A DNA stretch of 64,000 nucleotides from Streptomyces sp. cg36 (GTDB lineage Bacteria > Actinomycetota > Actinomycetes > Streptomycetales > Streptomycetaceae). The first letter of the stretch is position 1, and every line of letters starts with the position of its first letter. The stretch covers positions 6,539,501-6,603,500 of the forward strand of contig NZ_CP163520.1 of the NCBI RefSeq assembly GCF_041080675.1, in the 5' to 3' direction. Below the pieces are notes generated by a model that was not told the DNA's origin, made no database searches, and was given only the letters and a program-made list of their open reading frames with translations. The position numbers were made by a program, and so were the translations under genes. This document shows positions 1-12,284 of the stretch, in pieces.

Positions 1-456
1 ATCGAGTGCCTGACCGACAACCGCAACCGCGCCGCCTCGGACGTCCGCGTCGCCATGACCCGCAACGGCGGCAACATGGCCGACCCGGGCTCGGTCTCGT
101 ACCTGTTCAACCGCAAGGGCGTCATCATCCTGCCCAAGGCGGAGCTCAGCGAGGACGACGTGCTCGGCGCGGTCCTGGACGCCGGTGCCGAAGAGGTCAA
201 CGACAACGGCGACACCTTCGAGATCATCAGCGAGGCCACCGACCTGGTCGCGGTCCGTACCGCGCTCCAGGAGGCCGGCATCGACTACGACTCGGCCGAC
301 TCCAGCTTCGTGCCGACCATGCAGGTCGAGCTGGACGAGGAGGGCGCGCGCAAGATCTTCAAGCTGATCGACGCGCTGGAGGACAGCGACGACGTGCAGA
401 ACGTCTTCGCCAACTTCGACGTCTCCGACGAGGTCATGGAGAAGGTCGACGCCTGA
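1..456 (+). CDS. YebC/PmpR-family regulator, 5' truncated by the window edge
   Basis: The frame is open from base 1 and ends in TGA at 454-456, giving the last 151 residues of a protein normally about 250 long. The text includes [20 protein letters not shown] followed by an acidic C-terminal domain, which is typical of the YebC/PmpR/TACO1 family. Members are DNA-binding regulators or act in translation of difficult (for example proline-rich) stretches; which role applies here cannot be told from sequence. Its position directly before ruvCAB is the usual actinobacterial arrangement. The start codon lies outside the window. A strong hairpin follows at 483-514, so it is probably terminated separately from ruvC. 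Confidence 0.93.
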   Translation: MECLTDNRNRAASDVRVAMTRNGGNMADPGSVSYLFNRKGVIILPKAELSEDDVLGAVLDAGAEEVNDNGDTFEIISEATDLVAVRTALQEAGIDYDSADSSFVPTMQVELDEEGARKIFKLIDALEDSDDVQNVFANFDVSDEVMEKVDA

Positions 457-482
457 CGGGCAGTCAATCAGGTTGTACGCGC

Positions 483-514
483 ACGGGCCGACGGGACACA
501 CCCCGTCGGCCCGT
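483..514 (+). terminator. Intrinsic-type terminator after yebC
   Basis: Perfect 13-bp inverted repeat, 483-495 against 502-514, with a 6-nt loop and no T-run, as is usual in Streptomyces. It lies 27 nt after the yebC stop and separates it from ruvC. Confidence 0.75.
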
Positions 515-579
515 CGCATTGTCGGTGCCACCCGATAGCCTGCACGAATACGCGAGCGAGGGGCGAAGGAGGGGGCGGG

Positions 580-1125
580 GTGCGGGTACTGGGCGTGGAC
601 CCGGGGCTGACCCGGTGCGGAGTCGGCGTCGTCGAGGGCGTGGCGGGCCGCCCGCTGACCATGCTCGGCGTCGGCGTGGTCCGCACGCCCGCCGACGCGG
701 AGCTCGGCCACCGGCTGGTCGCCATCGAGCAGGGCATCGAGCAGTGGCTGGACGAGCACCGGCCGGAATTCGTCGCCGTGGAGCGGGTCTTCAGCCAGCA
801 CAACGTACGGACGGTGATGGGCACCGCCCAGGCCAGCGCCGTCGCCATGCTCTGCGCCTCCCGCCGGGGCATCCCGGTCGCCCTGCACACCCCCAGCGAG
901 GTCAAGGCCGCCGTCACCGGCAGCGGCCGGGCCGACAAGGCCCAGGTCGGGGCGATGGTGACCCGGCTGCTGCGGCTGGACGCCCCGCCGAAACCGGCCG
1001 ACGCGGCGGACGCGCTGGCCCTCGCCATCTGCCACATCTGGCGCGCCCCCGCCGTCAACCGCCTGCAGCAGGCGCACGAGCAGGCCCGCCGAGCCCACCT
1101 CTCCGTAAAGAAGGTCACCCGATGA
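580..1125 (+). CDS. ruvC: Holliday junction resolvase RuvC
   Basis: RuvC is the endonuclease that cuts Holliday junctions after RuvAB branch migration. The 181-residue product begins [16 protein letters not shown] with the first catalytic Asp (D7) in the DPG motif. It carries the acidic residue in FVAVERVF and ends with the acidic pair region [15 protein letters not shown], so the four-carboxylate RNase H-like active site looks complete. The GTG start at 580 follows a purine-rich AAGGAGGGGG-type ribosome site. The stop overlaps the ruvA start (ATGA at 1122-1125), so ruvC and ruvA are translationally coupled. Confidence 0.97.
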   Translation: MRVLGVDPGLTRCGVGVVEGVAGRPLTMLGVGVVRTPADAELGHRLVAIEQGIEQWLDEHRPEFVAVERVFSQHNVRTVMGTAQASAVAMLCASRRGIPVALHTPSEVKAAVTGSGRADKAQVGAMVTRLLRLDAPPKPADAADALALAICHIWRAPAVNRLQQAHEQARRAHLSVKKVTR

Positions 1126-1727
1126 TCGCCTTCGTCAGCGGCCCGGTCGCCGCCCTCGCCCCCGACACCGCGGTGGTCGAGGTCGGCGGTGTCGGCATGG
1201 CCCTGCAGTGCACCCCCAACACCCTCGCCTCGCTCCGCGTCGGCCAGCACGCCAAGCTCGCCACCTCGCTGGTCGTCCGCGAGGACTCGCTGACGCTGTA
1301 CGGCTTCGCGGACGACGACGAGAAGCAGGTCTTCGAGCTCCTCCAGACCGCCAACGGAGTGGGCCCCCGGCTCGCCCAGGCGGTCCTGTCGGTGCACACG
1401 CCCGACGCGCTGCGCCGCGCCTTCGCCTCCGGCGACGAGAAGGCGCTGACCGCCGTGCCCGGCATCGGCAAGAAGGGCGCCCAGAAGCTCCTCATCGAGC
1501 TGAAGGACCGGCTCGGCGCGCCCGTGGGCAGCGCCCCGGCCGTCGGCGCGCCCGTCACCGCGGGCTGGCGCGACCAGCTGCACGCCGCGCTGATCGGCCT
1601 CGGATACGCCACCCGCGAGGCCGACGAGGCGGTCACCGCCGTAGCCCCGCAGGCCGAGGCCGCCGGGTCGCCGAACATCGGGGCGCTCCTGAAGGCCGCC
1701 CTGCAGACCCTCAACCGCGCCCGCTGA
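1122..1727 (+). CDS. ruvA: Holliday junction branch-migration protein RuvA
   Basis: RuvA tetramers bind the four-way junction and load the RuvB motor. The 201-residue protein shows the N-terminal OB fold ([20 protein letters not shown]), helix-hairpin-helix motifs around residues 70-130 ([18 protein letters not shown] and [19 protein letters not shown]), an Ala/Pro linker, and the C-terminal RuvB-binding helical domain from about residue 150. The ATG overlaps the ruvC stop by 4 nt. An 80-nt gap separates it from ruvB, so the three genes most likely form one operon. Confidence 0.97.
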   Translation: MIAFVSGPVAALAPDTAVVEVGGVGMALQCTPNTLASLRVGQHAKLATSLVVREDSLTLYGFADDDEKQVFELLQTANGVGPRLAQAVLSVHTPDALRRAFASGDEKALTAVPGIGKKGAQKLLIELKDRLGAPVGSAPAVGAPVTAGWRDQLHAALIGLGYATREADEAVTAVAPQAEAAGSPNIGALLKAALQTLNRAR

Positions 1728-1807
1728 CCGGCCCGGCACCCACCGCGGCGCTGCCCGACCGACCACGCCGACCGACCCGCCGAGAGAACCGACGAGAGAC
1801 CGCACTG

Positions 1808-2890
1808 ATGAACTGGGACGACACCGGAGCCGACGACGCCACCGACCCGAGGCTGGTCGACTCGGTGGCCGACGGCGAGGACCAGGCCGTCGAGGCCGCC
1901 CTGCGCCCCAAGGACCTGGAGGAGTTCGTCGGCCAGGAGAAGGTCCGCGAACAGCTCGACCTGGTGCTGCGGGCCGCCCGCGCCCGCGGCGCCACCGCCG
2001 ACCACGTGCTGCTCTCCGGCGCCCCCGGCCTCGGCAAGACCACGCTCTCGATGATCATCGCGGCCGAGATGGGCGCCCCCATCCGGATCACCTCCGGCCC
2101 CGCCATCCAGCACGCGGGCGACCTCGCCGCGATCCTCTCCTCCCTCCAGGAGGGCGAGGTCCTCTTCCTCGACGAGATCCACCGGATGTCGCGGCCCGCC
2201 GAGGAGATGCTCTACATGGCGATGGAGGACTTCCGGGTCGACGTGATCGTCGGCAAGGGCCCCGGCGCCACCGCCATCCCGCTGGAGCTGCCCCCCTTCA
2301 CCCTGGTCGGCGCCACCACGCGCGCGGGGCTGCTGCCGCCCCCGCTGCGCGACCGCTTCGGCTTCACCGGGCACATGGAGTTCTACGAGCCGGCCGAGCT
2401 GGAGCGGGTCGTGCACCGCTCGGCCCGCCTCCTCGACGTGGAGATCGACCCGGCGGGCGCGGCCGAGATCGCCGGCCGCTCGCGCGGCACCCCTCGCATC
2501 GCCAACCGCCTGCTGCGCCGCGTGCGGGACTACGCGCAGGTCAAGGCCGACGGAGCGATCACCCGCGAGATCGCCGCGGCGGCCCTCGGGGTGTACGAGG
2601 TGGACAGCCGGGGCCTGGACCGGCTGGACCGCGCGGTGCTCCAGGCATTGCTGAAACTGTTCGGTGGCGGCCCGGTCGGTCTGTCGACCCTGGCGGTCGC
2701 CGTGGGGGAGGAGCGGGAGACCGTGGAAGAGGTCGCCGAGCCCTTCCTCGTACGGGAAGGGCTGCTCGCGCGCACTCCCCGCGGACGGATCGCGACCCCG
2801 GCCGCCTGGGCCCACCTGGGGCTCGTCCCGCCGCAGCAGGGACCCGGGGGCGCACAGCGAGGCGGACAACAGGGGCTCTTCGGGCCGTGA
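1808..2890 (+). CDS. ruvB: Holliday junction DNA helicase RuvB
   Basis: RuvB is the AAA+ motor that drives branch migration with RuvA. The 360-residue product has Walker [10 protein letters not shown], Walker [10 protein letters not shown], sensor 1 in VGATTRAG, an arginine finger in the PLRDRFG segment, and a C-terminal winged-helix domain ending QQGLFGP. The ATG at 1808 was chosen because [10 protein letters not shown] follows a purine-rich GAGAGACC stretch and precedes the conserved domain ([12 protein letters not shown]) by a typical acidic leader. It is the last gene of ruvCAB; a probable promoter for yajC begins about 50 nt downstream. Confidence 0.97.
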   Translation: MNWDDTGADDATDPRLVDSVADGEDQAVEAALRPKDLEEFVGQEKVREQLDLVLRAARARGATADHVLLSGAPGLGKTTLSMIIAAEMGAPIRITSGPAIQHAGDLAAILSSLQEGEVLFLDEIHRMSRPAEEMLYMAMEDFRVDVIVGKGPGATAIPLELPPFTLVGATTRAGLLPPPLRDRFGFTGHMEFYEPAELERVVHRSARLLDVEIDPAGAAEIAGRSRGTPRIANRLLRRVRDYAQVKADGAITREIAAAALGVYEVDSRGLDRLDRAVLQALLKLFGGGPVGLSTLAVAVGEERETVEEVAEPFLVREGLLARTPRGRIATPAAWAHLGLVPPQQGPGGAQRGGQQGLFGP

Positions 2891-2937
2891 CGGCGCGGGT
2901 GGGTGCGCCGGGAGGAACCCCGGTGGGATGCTGGGCG

Positions 2938-2967
2938 TTGTTCCAGCTAGGCGGACTCGCTTAGACT
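2938..2967 (+). promoter_or_regulatory. Putative vegetative promoter for yajC
   Basis: TTGTTC (2938-2943) and TAGACT (2962-2967) are separated by 18 bp, resembling a principal sigma (HrdB-type) promoter about 93 nt before the yajC start. Seen by eye only. Confidence 0.35.
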
Positions 2968-3059
2968 CCGCCGATGCCGCCCTTACATTTACCGGTCGGC
3001 ATACCCACCCCCAGATCAGGCCGCACTCCTTGCGCGGTCGTGCGAAGGAAGTTCGTCCC

Positions 3060-3518
3060 GTGAGTCTCGTGACCCTTCTCCCCTTCATCGTCCTCATCGG
3101 GGCCATGTTCCTCATGACCCGCTCGGCGAAGAAGAAGCAGCAGCAGGCCGCCTCCATGCGCAATGAGATGCAGCCCGGCACCGGCGTCCGCACGATCGGC
3201 GGCATGTACGCCACGGTCAAGGAGCTCGGTGACGACACGGTCCTTCTGGAGGTGGCCCCGGGAGTCCACGCCGTCTACGCGAAGAACGCGATCGGCGCGG
3301 TCCTCTCGGACGAGGAGTACAACCGCATCGTGCACGGCGACACGGACGAGCCGACCGAGCTCCCCGCCGTGCCGGACGACGCCTCGTCGCTGACCGAGGA
3401 CGCCGACGACGCCGTCGCCCCGGCGGACGGCAAGATCGACCTGGGTAAGAAGGACGAGGCGGACGACGCCGCCGCGCCCAAGGACGGCAAGGCCGACGGC
3501 GAGTCGGGCACGAAGTAA
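3060..3518 (+). CDS. yajC: Preprotein translocase accessory subunit YajC
   Basis: YajC is a small inner-membrane partner of SecDF. The 152-residue protein begins MSLVTLLPFIVLIGAMFLMT, a single N-terminal membrane helix, followed by a basic KKKQQQA turn and the conserved cytoplasmic core MRNEMQPGTGVRTIGGMYAT. The C-terminal third (from about residue 95) is a low-complexity Asp/Ala/Lys tail that is not part of the family domain. The GTG at 3060 is used because the transmembrane helix starts immediately after it. A perfect 17-bp hairpin follows (3526-3563), so secD may have its own promoter in the 138-nt gap. Confidence 0.93.
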   Translation: MSLVTLLPFIVLIGAMFLMTRSAKKKQQQAASMRNEMQPGTGVRTIGGMYATVKELGDDTVLLEVAPGVHAVYAKNAIGAVLSDEEYNRIVHGDTDEPTELPAVPDDASSLTEDADDAVAPADGKIDLGKKDEADDAAAPKDGKADGESGTK

Positions 3519-3525
3519 CCGCTCT

Positions 3526-3563
3526 CCGGTCCGGCGGGCGCCCCAGGGCGCCCGCCGGACCGG
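3526..3563 (+). terminator. Intrinsic-type terminator between yajC and secD
   Basis: Perfect 17-bp stem (3526-3542 with 3547-3563) around the tetraloop CCAG, 8 nt after the yajC stop. Confidence 0.75.
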
Positions 3564-3656
3564 GGGTGACGACTTCACGGGGGACGTCCCCACAACACTT
3601 CGTGGCCGCCCAGGCGCACACCCGGCGCGGGCGGTAGGACAGGGAGAAACGACAAG

Positions 3657-5423
3657 GTGGCAGCACCGAAGAAGGGCCGAAGGCCGGCGGGGGCCCAGGG
3701 CAGGCCGGGGCGCACCCTGGTCCTGTTCCTGGTCGCCATGGCCGCGCTGGCGGGCGGCATGTTCTGGTCCGGCCACACCACGCCGCGCCTGGGCATCGAC
3801 CTCGCCGGCGGTACGAGCATCACGCTCAAGGCGAAGGCCGAGCCGGGCCAGGAGAAGGCCATCAACAAGGCCAACATGGACACCGCGGTCTCGATCATGA
3901 ACAACCGCGTCAACGGGCTGGGTGTCTCCGAGGCCGAGGTTCAGACCCAGGGCGATCGCAACATCATCGTCAACATCCCCAAGGGGACGAACTCGGAGCA
4001 GGCCCGGCAGCAGGTCGGCACCACCGCCAAGCTCTACTTCCGTCCGGTCCTGACGGTCGCCGCCGGCACCCCGGCCAAGCCGCAGCCCAGCAACACCCCG
4101 AGCCCCTCGGCCAGCAAGGGCGCGGACAAGAACGGCGACAAGAACAAGCCGTCCTCGACGCCGTCGAACACGCCGAGCTCGAAGGCGTCGCCCCAGGGCC
4201 GCGCCCTGACCGACGGCCTGAAGGCGGACGGCAAGCCGTCCCCGAAGACCACGCCGCCGGCCACCCCCAAGCCGGGCACCACGCCGGGCACGACGCCGCC
4301 GCCCACCGGTGACGCCGCCGCGGCGGCCAAGCTGCAGAAGGACTTCGAGGCGCTGGACTGCTCCACCAAGGCGTCCCGCGGCAAGGCCGCCGTCGGCAGC
4401 AAGGCGGGCGACACGATCGCGGCCTGCAGCCAGGAGGGTGACGCCAAGTACATCCTCGGCCCGGCCGAGATCGAGGGCACGGACGTCAAGAAGGCCAAGG
4501 CGGTCATCGACCAGCAGCGCGGCATGTGGATCGTCCAGATGGACTTCACGGGCAAGGGCTCGAAGAAGTTCCAGGCGATCACGGGCAAGCTGTCGAAGCA
4601 GCAGTCGCCGCAGAACCAGTTCGCGATCGCCCTCGACAACCAGGTCGTGTCGGCCCCGTCGGTGAGCCAGACGCTCAGCGGCAGCGCGGAGATCTCCGGC
4701 AGCTTCAACCAGCGCTCCGCCACCGACCTGGCCAACGTGCTGTCCTACGGCGCCCTGCCGCTCTCCTTCGAGGAGCAGAGCGTCACCACGGTCACCGCCG
4801 CGCTCGGCGCCGACCAGCTGCACGCCGGTCTGATCGCCGGTGCCATCGGTCTGGCCCTGGTCATCATCTACCTGGTGGTCTATTACCGCGGCCTCTCCCT
4901 CGTGGCGATCATGAGCCTCGCGGTCTCCGCGGTCCTCACCTACGTCCTGATGGCGCTGCTCGGCCCGGCCATCGGCTTCGCGCTGAACCTGCCGGCGGTG
5001 TGTGGTGCCATCGTGGCCATCGGTATCACCGCGGACTCGTTCATCGTGTACTTCGAGCGCATCCGCGACGAGATCCGCGAGGGCCGCACCCTGCGTCCGG
5101 CCGTCGAGCGGGCCTGGCCGCGCGCCCGGCGCACGATCATGGTCTCCGACTTCGTGTCGTTCCTCGCCGCCGCGGTGCTCTTCATCGTGACGGTCGGCAA
5201 GGTCCAGGGCTTCGCGTTCACGCTGGGTCTGACCACCCTGCTCGACATCGTCGTGGTGTTCCTGTTCACCAAGCCGGTGATGACGCTGCTGGCCCGCAAG
5301 AAGTTCTTCGCGAGCGGTCACCCGTGGTCCGGTCTGGACCCCAAGCGCCTCGGCGCCAAGCCGCCGCTGCGCCGCTCCCGTGGCACCTCCTCCGCCGCCC
5401 CCACCGACCCGAAGGAGGCGTGA
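3657..5423 (+). CDS. secD: Protein translocase subunit SecD
   Basis: SecD with SecF uses the proton gradient to pull proteins through SecYEG on the outer face of the membrane. The 588-residue product has an N-terminal membrane helix (about residues 20-40), the family signature LGIDLAGGTSITL, a large extracytoplasmic P1 region, and five C-terminal helices from about residue 385 (LHAGLIAGAIGLALVIIYLV onward). P1 contains a Pro/Ser/Thr/Lys-rich low-complexity insert at about residues 138-220 (4066-4310), common in actinobacterial SecD and probably a flexible linker. GTG start at 3657 preceded by AGGGAGAAACGACAAG. secF follows after 1 nt. Confidence 0.96.
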   Translation: MAAPKKGRRPAGAQGRPGRTLVLFLVAMAALAGGMFWSGHTTPRLGIDLAGGTSITLKAKAEPGQEKAINKANMDTAVSIMNNRVNGLGVSEAEVQTQGDRNIIVNIPKGTNSEQARQQVGTTAKLYFRPVLTVAAGTPAKPQPSNTPSPSASKGADKNGDKNKPSSTPSNTPSSKASPQGRALTDGLKADGKPSPKTTPPATPKPGTTPGTTPPPTGDAAAAAKLQKDFEALDCSTKASRGKAAVGSKAGDTIAACSQEGDAKYILGPAEIEGTDVKKAKAVIDQQRGMWIVQMDFTGKGSKKFQAITGKLSKQQSPQNQFAIALDNQVVSAPSVSQTLSGSAEISGSFNQRSATDLANVLSYGALPLSFEEQSVTTVTAALGADQLHAGLIAGAIGLALVIIYLVVYYRGLSLVAIMSLAVSAVLTYVLMALLGPAIGFALNLPAVCGAIVAIGITADSFIVYFERIRDEIREGRTLRPAVERAWPRARRTIMVSDFVSFLAAAVLFIVTVGKVQGFAFTLGLTTLLDIVVVFLFTKPVMTLLARKKFFASGHPWSGLDPKRLGAKPPLRRSRGTSSAAPTDPKEA

Positions 5424-5424
5424 G

Positions 5425-6522
5425 ATGTCGCGACTCGGTCATCTCGGCGCCCGGCTCTACCGCGGTGAGGTCGGCTACGACTTCGTCGGCAAGCGGAAGA
5501 TCTGGTACGGCATCTCGATCCTGATCACCATCACGGCCATCGTGGGCCTGGCGGTGCGGGGTCTGACGATGGGCATCGAATTCAAGGGCGGCGCGGTCTT
5601 CACCACCCCGAAGACCAGCGTCTCGGTCTCCCAGGCGGAGGAGTACGCGCACACCGCCTCCGGCCACACGGCCATCGTCCAGAAGCTCGGCAACAAGGGC
5701 CTGCGCATCCAGATCAGCGGCATCGACACCGCGAAGTCGGACGCGATCAAGACCCAGCTCTCCAAGGACCTCAAGGTCTCGGCCGAGGACATCAACGCCG
5801 ACCTCGTCGGTCCCAGCTGGGGCGACCAGATCGCCAACAAGGCGTGGACCGGTCTGATCGTGTTCATGATCCTCGTGGTGATCTATCTGGCGATCGCCTT
5901 CGAGTGGCGCATGGCGCTCGCGGCCCTGATCGCCCTGATCCACGACCTCACGATCACCGTCGGCGTGTACGCGCTGGTGGGCTTCGAGGTCACCCCGGGC
6001 ACCGTGATCGGTCTGCTCACCATCCTCGGCTACTCGCTCTACGACACCGTCGTCGTCTTCGACGGTCTCAAGGAGGGCGGCAAGGGGATCACCAAGCAGA
6101 CCCGCCTCACCTACAGCGAGATGGCCAACAAGAGCCTCAACGGCACCCTGGTGCGTTCCATCAACACCACGGTCGTCGCGCTGCTCCCGGTGGCGGGCCT
6201 GCTGTTCATCGGTGGCGGCGTCCTCGGCGCCGGCATGCTGAACGACATCTCGCTCTCGCTCTTCGTCGGCCTCGCGGCCGGTGCGTACTCCTCGATCTTC
6301 ATCGCCACCCCGCTGGTCGCCGACCTCAAGGAGCAGGAGCCGGCGATGAAGGCCCTCAAGAAGCGGGTCCTCGCCAAGCGCGCGGCAGCCGCCGCCAAGG
6401 GCGAGACCGAGGAGCCGCAGGACGCCGCGGTGCCGCAGGACGACGACGAGGCGGAGACCGCGGGCGCGGTCGTCGGCCAGCGCCGCCAGCCCTCCCGCAA
6501 CAACCGGGGGAAGCGGCGATGA
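5425..6522 (+). CDS. secF: Protein translocase subunit SecF
   Basis: Partner of SecD in late-stage Sec export. The 365-residue protein has a first membrane helix at about residues 30-50, the conserved MGIEFKGGAVF signature, an external P4 domain, and five further helices including the motif TPGTVIGLLTILGYSLYDTV. The ATG at 5425 is chosen because GAAGGAGGCG lies just upstream, inside the secD end. The C-terminal tail from about residue 310 is charged and cytoplasmic. Its stop overlaps the apt start (ATGA at 6519-6522), so secD-secF-apt are co-translated. Confidence 0.96.
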   Translation: MSRLGHLGARLYRGEVGYDFVGKRKIWYGISILITITAIVGLAVRGLTMGIEFKGGAVFTTPKTSVSVSQAEEYAHTASGHTAIVQKLGNKGLRIQISGIDTAKSDAIKTQLSKDLKVSAEDINADLVGPSWGDQIANKAWTGLIVFMILVVIYLAIAFEWRMALAALIALIHDLTITVGVYALVGFEVTPGTVIGLLTILGYSLYDTVVVFDGLKEGGKGITKQTRLTYSEMANKSLNGTLVRSINTTVVALLPVAGLLFIGGGVLGAGMLNDISLSLFVGLAAGAYSSIFIATPLVADLKEQEPAMKALKKRVLAKRAAAAAKGETEEPQDAAVPQDDDEAETAGAVVGQRRQPSRNNRGKRR

Positions 6523-7061
6523 CCGTCTCCACCCAGGAGCTGCTGCTCAGCCGCATCCGTGACGTACCGGACTACCCGAAGCCGGGCGTGCTGTTCAAGG
6601 ACATCACGCCGCTGCTCGCGGACCCGGCGGCGTTCCGGGCCCTGACCGAGGAGCTCGCCGCGCTGTGCGTACGGCACGGCGCGACGAAGATCGTCGGCCT
6701 GGAGGCGCGCGGCTTCATCCTGGCGTCTCCCGTGGCGGTCCACGCCGGGATCGGCTTCATCCCCGTGCGCAAGGCGGGCAAGCTCCCCGGAGCGACGCTC
6801 TCGCAGGCGTACGAGCTGGAGTACGGCACGGCGGAGATCGAGGTGCACGCCGAGGACCTGGCCGCGGGCGACCGCGTCATGGTCATCGACGACGTCCTCG
6901 CCACCGGCGGCACCGCCGAGGCGTCGCTGGAGCTCATCCGGCGGGCCGGAGCCGAGGTCGCCGGGGTCGCGGTGCTCATGGAGCTCGGCTTCCTGAACGG
7001 CCGGACCCGGCTGGAACCCGCCTTGCGCGGAGCCCCGCTGGACGCTCTCATCACGCTCTGA
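6519..7061 (+). CDS. apt: Adenine phosphoribosyltransferase
   Basis: Salvages adenine with PRPP to AMP. The 180-residue product has the type I PRTase PRPP-binding loop [20 protein letters not shown], the PRPP/adenine-site segment [14 protein letters not shown] and the [19 protein letters not shown] hood region. Length and motifs are standard for Apt. It is coupled to secF by a 4-nt overlap and lies next to relA, the common actinobacterial secDF-apt-relA order; linkage to nucleotide and ppGpp metabolism is plausible but is inference. A very strong hairpin at 7080-7117 ends the transcription unit. Confidence 0.96.
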   Translation: MTVSTQELLLSRIRDVPDYPKPGVLFKDITPLLADPAAFRALTEELAALCVRHGATKIVGLEARGFILASPVAVHAGIGFIPVRKAGKLPGATLSQAYELEYGTAEIEVHAEDLAAGDRVMVIDDVLATGGTAEASLELIRRAGAEVAGVAVLMELGFLNGRTRLEPALRGAPLDALITL

Positions 7062-7079
7062 GCGAGGCAGCCGAACCAA

Positions 7080-7117
7080 GGAAGGCGGACGCCGGAGGAA
7101 TCCGGCGTCCGCCTTCC
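7080..7117 (+). terminator. Intrinsic-type terminator after apt
   Basis: Perfect 17-bp stem (7080-7096 with 7101-7117) capped by the tetraloop GGAA, 18 nt after the apt stop. Confidence 0.82.
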
Positions 7118-7305
7118 GCGTGGGGCGGGCGTGCCGGGTGCGGGCGGCCGTGGGCGCCCCGGGGCCCGGCGGGAGCCGCCCACGAAGGGGCCGGGCGGCC
7201 CCCGCACACCCCGTCCCACCCGCCCGGGACGTACCGGCCGCCCACTCTCGATACCATGGACGTTCCGGGCCTGACCGGGGGACCGGATCCGCACGAGGAG
7301 CGCTC

Positions 7306-9783
<2,478 letters not shown>

Positions 9784-9789
9784 CCGCGG

Positions 9790-9823
9790 GAGCCCCCGCC
9801 GTCCGGGCGGACGACGGGGGCTC
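9790..9823 (+). terminator. Intrinsic-type terminator after relA
   Basis: Stem of 14 bp with one mismatch (9790-9803 with 9810-9823) starting 7 nt after the relA stop; loop of 6 nt. Confidence 0.75.
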
Positions 9824-9880
9824 ACCCCTCCGGGGGACCCGAGGGGGCCACCCCCGCCAAAGCTCCGAAGGCGCAGACGA

Positions 9881-9918
9881 CCGGGGGCCCGGCCGTGTCA
9901 CCACGGCCGGGCCCCCGG
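9881..9918 (-). terminator. Terminator for the convergent DUF349 gene
   Basis: Perfect 17-bp inverted repeat (9881-9897 with 9902-9918), 4-nt loop, 22 nt past the DUF349 stop on the minus strand. Being symmetric it could also block read-through from relA. Confidence 0.75.
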
Positions 9919-9940
9919 CGCACACCCGCGGAGAGCGGCG

Positions 9941-11170
9941 TCAGCCGCCGAACTCCTCCAGGCCCTTGAGCGCCTGGTCGAGCAGCGCCTGACGGCCTTC
10001 GAGCTCCCTGGCGAGCTTGTCCGCCCGGGAGTTGTTGCCCGCCGCGCGGGCCGCGTCGATCTGGCCGCGCAGCTTGTCGACCGCCGCCTGGAGCTGGCCG
10101 GTCAGACCCGCGGCACGCGCGCGTGCCTCCGGGTTGGTGCGGCGCCACTCCGACTCCTCGGCCTCCTGGAGGGCCCGCTCCACGGCGTGCATCCGGCCCT
10201 CGACCTTGGGCCGGGCGTCGCGCGGCACATGGCCGATGGCCTCCCAGCGCTCGTTGATGCCGCGGAAGGCCGCGCGGGCCGCCTTCAGATCGGTCACCGG
10301 GACGAGCTTCTCGGCCTCGACGGCCAGCTCCTCCTTGAGCTTCAGGTTCTCCGTCTGCTCGGCGTCGCGCTCGGCGAAGACCTCGCCGCGGGCGGCGAAG
10401 AAGACGTCCTGGGCGCCGCGGAAGCGGTTCCACAGCTCGTCCTCGGCCTCGCGCTGGGCGCGGCCCGCCGCCTTCCAGTCCGCCATCAGCTCGCGGTAGC
10501 GCGCGGCCGTGCCGCCCCAGTCGGTGGACGAGGAGAGCGACTCCGCCTCGACGACCAGCTTCTCCTTGGCCTTGCGGGCGTCCTCGCGCTGCGCGTCGAG
10601 CGACGCGAAGTGCGCCTTGCGGCGCTTGGAGAACGCCGAGCGCGCGTGCGAGAAGCGGTGCCACAGCTCGTCGTCGGACTTCCGGTCGAGCCGCGGCAGG
10701 CCCTTCCAGGTGTCCACGAGCGCCCGCAGCCGCTCACCGGCCGAGCGCCACTGCTCGCTCTGCGCCAGCTCCTCGGCCTCGGCGACCAGCGCCTCCTTGG
10801 CGTGCTTGGCCTCGTCGGTCTGCTTGGCCTTCTGGACCTTGCGCTCCTCGCGCCGCGACTCGACGGTCTCGACGAGCTTGTCGAGCCGCACCCGCAGCGC
10901 CGCCAGGTCGCCCACCGCGTGGTGCTCGTCCACCTGCGTGCGCAGGTGGTCGATCGCGGTCTGCGCGTCCTTGGCCGACAGGTCGGTGGTCTTCACCCGT
11001 CGTTCGAGGAGGCCGATCTCGACAACCAGGCCCTCGTATTTGCGCTCGAAGTAGGCCAGGGCCTCCTCGGGAGTCCCCGCCTGCCACGATCCGACGACGA
11101 CTTCGCCCTCGGCTGTACGCACATACACGGTGCCCGTCTCGTCGACGCGGCCCCACGGGTCGCTGCTCAC
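9941..11170 (-). CDS. DUF349-repeat coiled-coil protein
   Basis: The 409-residue product starts MSSDPWGRVDETGTVYVRTA, a small beta-rich segment, then a long charged helical region with three recognisable DUF349 units built on W-x(n)-DELWxRF patterns (around LVDTWKGLPR, LMADWKAAGR and INERWEAIGH). The function is unknown; DUF349 proteins are thought to form extended coiled coils. GTG at 11170 is preferred over longer in-frame options because GGAGGAGGCG lies immediately upstream. It is monocistronic, convergent with relA. No enzyme motif, membrane helix or signal peptide is visible. Confidence 0.88.
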   Translation of the reverse strand: MSSDPWGRVDETGTVYVRTAEGEVVVGSWQAGTPEEALAYFERKYEGLVVEIGLLERRVKTTDLSAKDAQTAIDHLRTQVDEHHAVGDLAALRVRLDKLVETVESRREERKVQKAKQTDEAKHAKEALVAEAEELAQSEQWRSAGERLRALVDTWKGLPRLDRKSDDELWHRFSHARSAFSKRRKAHFASLDAQREDARKAKEKLVVEAESLSSSTDWGGTAARYRELMADWKAAGRAQREAEDELWNRFRGAQDVFFAARGEVFAERDAEQTENLKLKEELAVEAEKLVPVTDLKAARAAFRGINERWEAIGHVPRDARPKVEGRMHAVERALQEAEESEWRRTNPEARARAAGLTGQLQAAVDKLRGQIDAARAAGNNSRADKLARELEGRQALLDQALKGLEEFGG

Positions 11171-11346
11171 AGCGCCTCCTCCACATGATGCCGGCGCGAG
11201 GGGTTCGGCCCTCGTGGCATCGTCCACAGTTTCCGGGACGGGCCTCGCCCGCCCTCCACAGCGCGATTTCAGCCCGCGCTGCACAACGCCAATCTAGGCG
11301 ACCGGCCGCCCGGCTGTCCGCACTCAGCGCGGCCGAATTCCCCGGG

Positions 11347-12135
11347 TCAGTCCTTGTTGACGGTGGCCTTGGCGATGGTGACGGGCGTCTTGGGCGCGCC
11401 GTCCCCGGCACCGCCCGCCACACCGGCCTTCGCCACTTCCTCGACGACCTTGAGCCCGGCGGCGTCCATCTTGCCGAACGGCGTGTAGCTGGGCGGCAGT
11501 TTGGTGTCCTTGTAGACCAGGAAGAACTGGCTGCCGCCGGTGTGCGGCTGGCTGGTGTTGGCCATGGCGACCGTGCCCGCCGGGAAGGTCACCGTGCCGT
11601 CCGCGCCCGCCTTGCCGAGGCCCGTCAGGTTCTCGTCGGGGATGGTGTAGCCGGGGCCGCCGGTGCCGTCGCCCTTGGGGTCGCCGCACTGAAGCACGTA
11701 GATGCCCTGGGTGGTCAGGCGGTGACACTTCGTGTTGGTGAAGAACCCCTTGTCGGCGAGGTACTTGAACGAGTTGACCGTGTGCGGGGTCTTCGCCGCC
11801 TCCATCTTGAACGAGATGTCACCGGCGCTGGTCTTCAGCGCCATGGTGTACCCGGCCTTCTGGTCGATCGCCATCTTGGGCTCCGGCGCGGACTCCTTGG
11901 ACGCCGAGGGCGCGGGGCTGTCGGAGGGCGACGCCGCGTCCGACTTCTTGTCGTCGTCGGAGGAGAAGGCTCCCGTGGCGAAGGCCGCCCCGCCGGCCGC
12001 CAGGACCACCGCGAGGGCGGCGGCGACGACGGTGTTGCGGCGCTTGGCCTTGCGGCGGGCCTCCTCGCGGCGCTGCTGCTGACGCTCGAACTTGTCCCGG
12101 GCGAGCTGGCGCCGGCGCTGTTCGCTGCTGACCAC
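11347..12135 (-). CDS. Membrane-anchored cyclophilin-type peptidyl-prolyl isomerase
   Basis: The 262-residue product has a very basic N-terminus (RRRQLARDKFERQQQRREEA), one membrane helix at about residues 34-54, a Ser/Pro/Asp-rich linker, then a cyclophilin domain from about residue 90. The domain shows TSAGDISFKM, the active-site-like CHRLTTQGIYVLQCGDP segment, and TGGSQFFLVY. It is probably an external proline isomerase tethered to the membrane. The catalytic region is modified (CHR rather than FHR), so activity is likely but unproven. GTG start at 12135 follows AAGGAGACCACCG. It is divergent from the MBL hydrolase gene. Confidence 0.92.
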   Translation of the reverse strand: MVSSEQRRRQLARDKFERQQQRREEARRKAKRRNTVVAAALAVVLAAGGAAFATGAFSSDDDKKSDAASPSDSPAPSASKESAPEPKMAIDQKAGYTMALKTSAGDISFKMEAAKTPHTVNSFKYLADKGFFTNTKCHRLTTQGIYVLQCGDPKGDGTGGPGYTIPDENLTGLGKAGADGTVTFPAGTVAMANTSQPHTGGSQFFLVYKDTKLPPSYTPFGKMDAAGLKVVEEVAKAGVAGGAGDGAPKTPVTIAKATVNKD

Positions 12136-12284
12136 CGGTGGTCTCCTTGTGCGGTGTAGTGGCGTACGGACGCGTGTACGCGCGGACTGTGCCCGTACCG
12201 TATATGGGTTCGCTGTGACAGGAGCAGCGCCGGTAGGCTCTGAACAGCCGCAATCACCCGACGTACGAGAAATTGAGGACGATC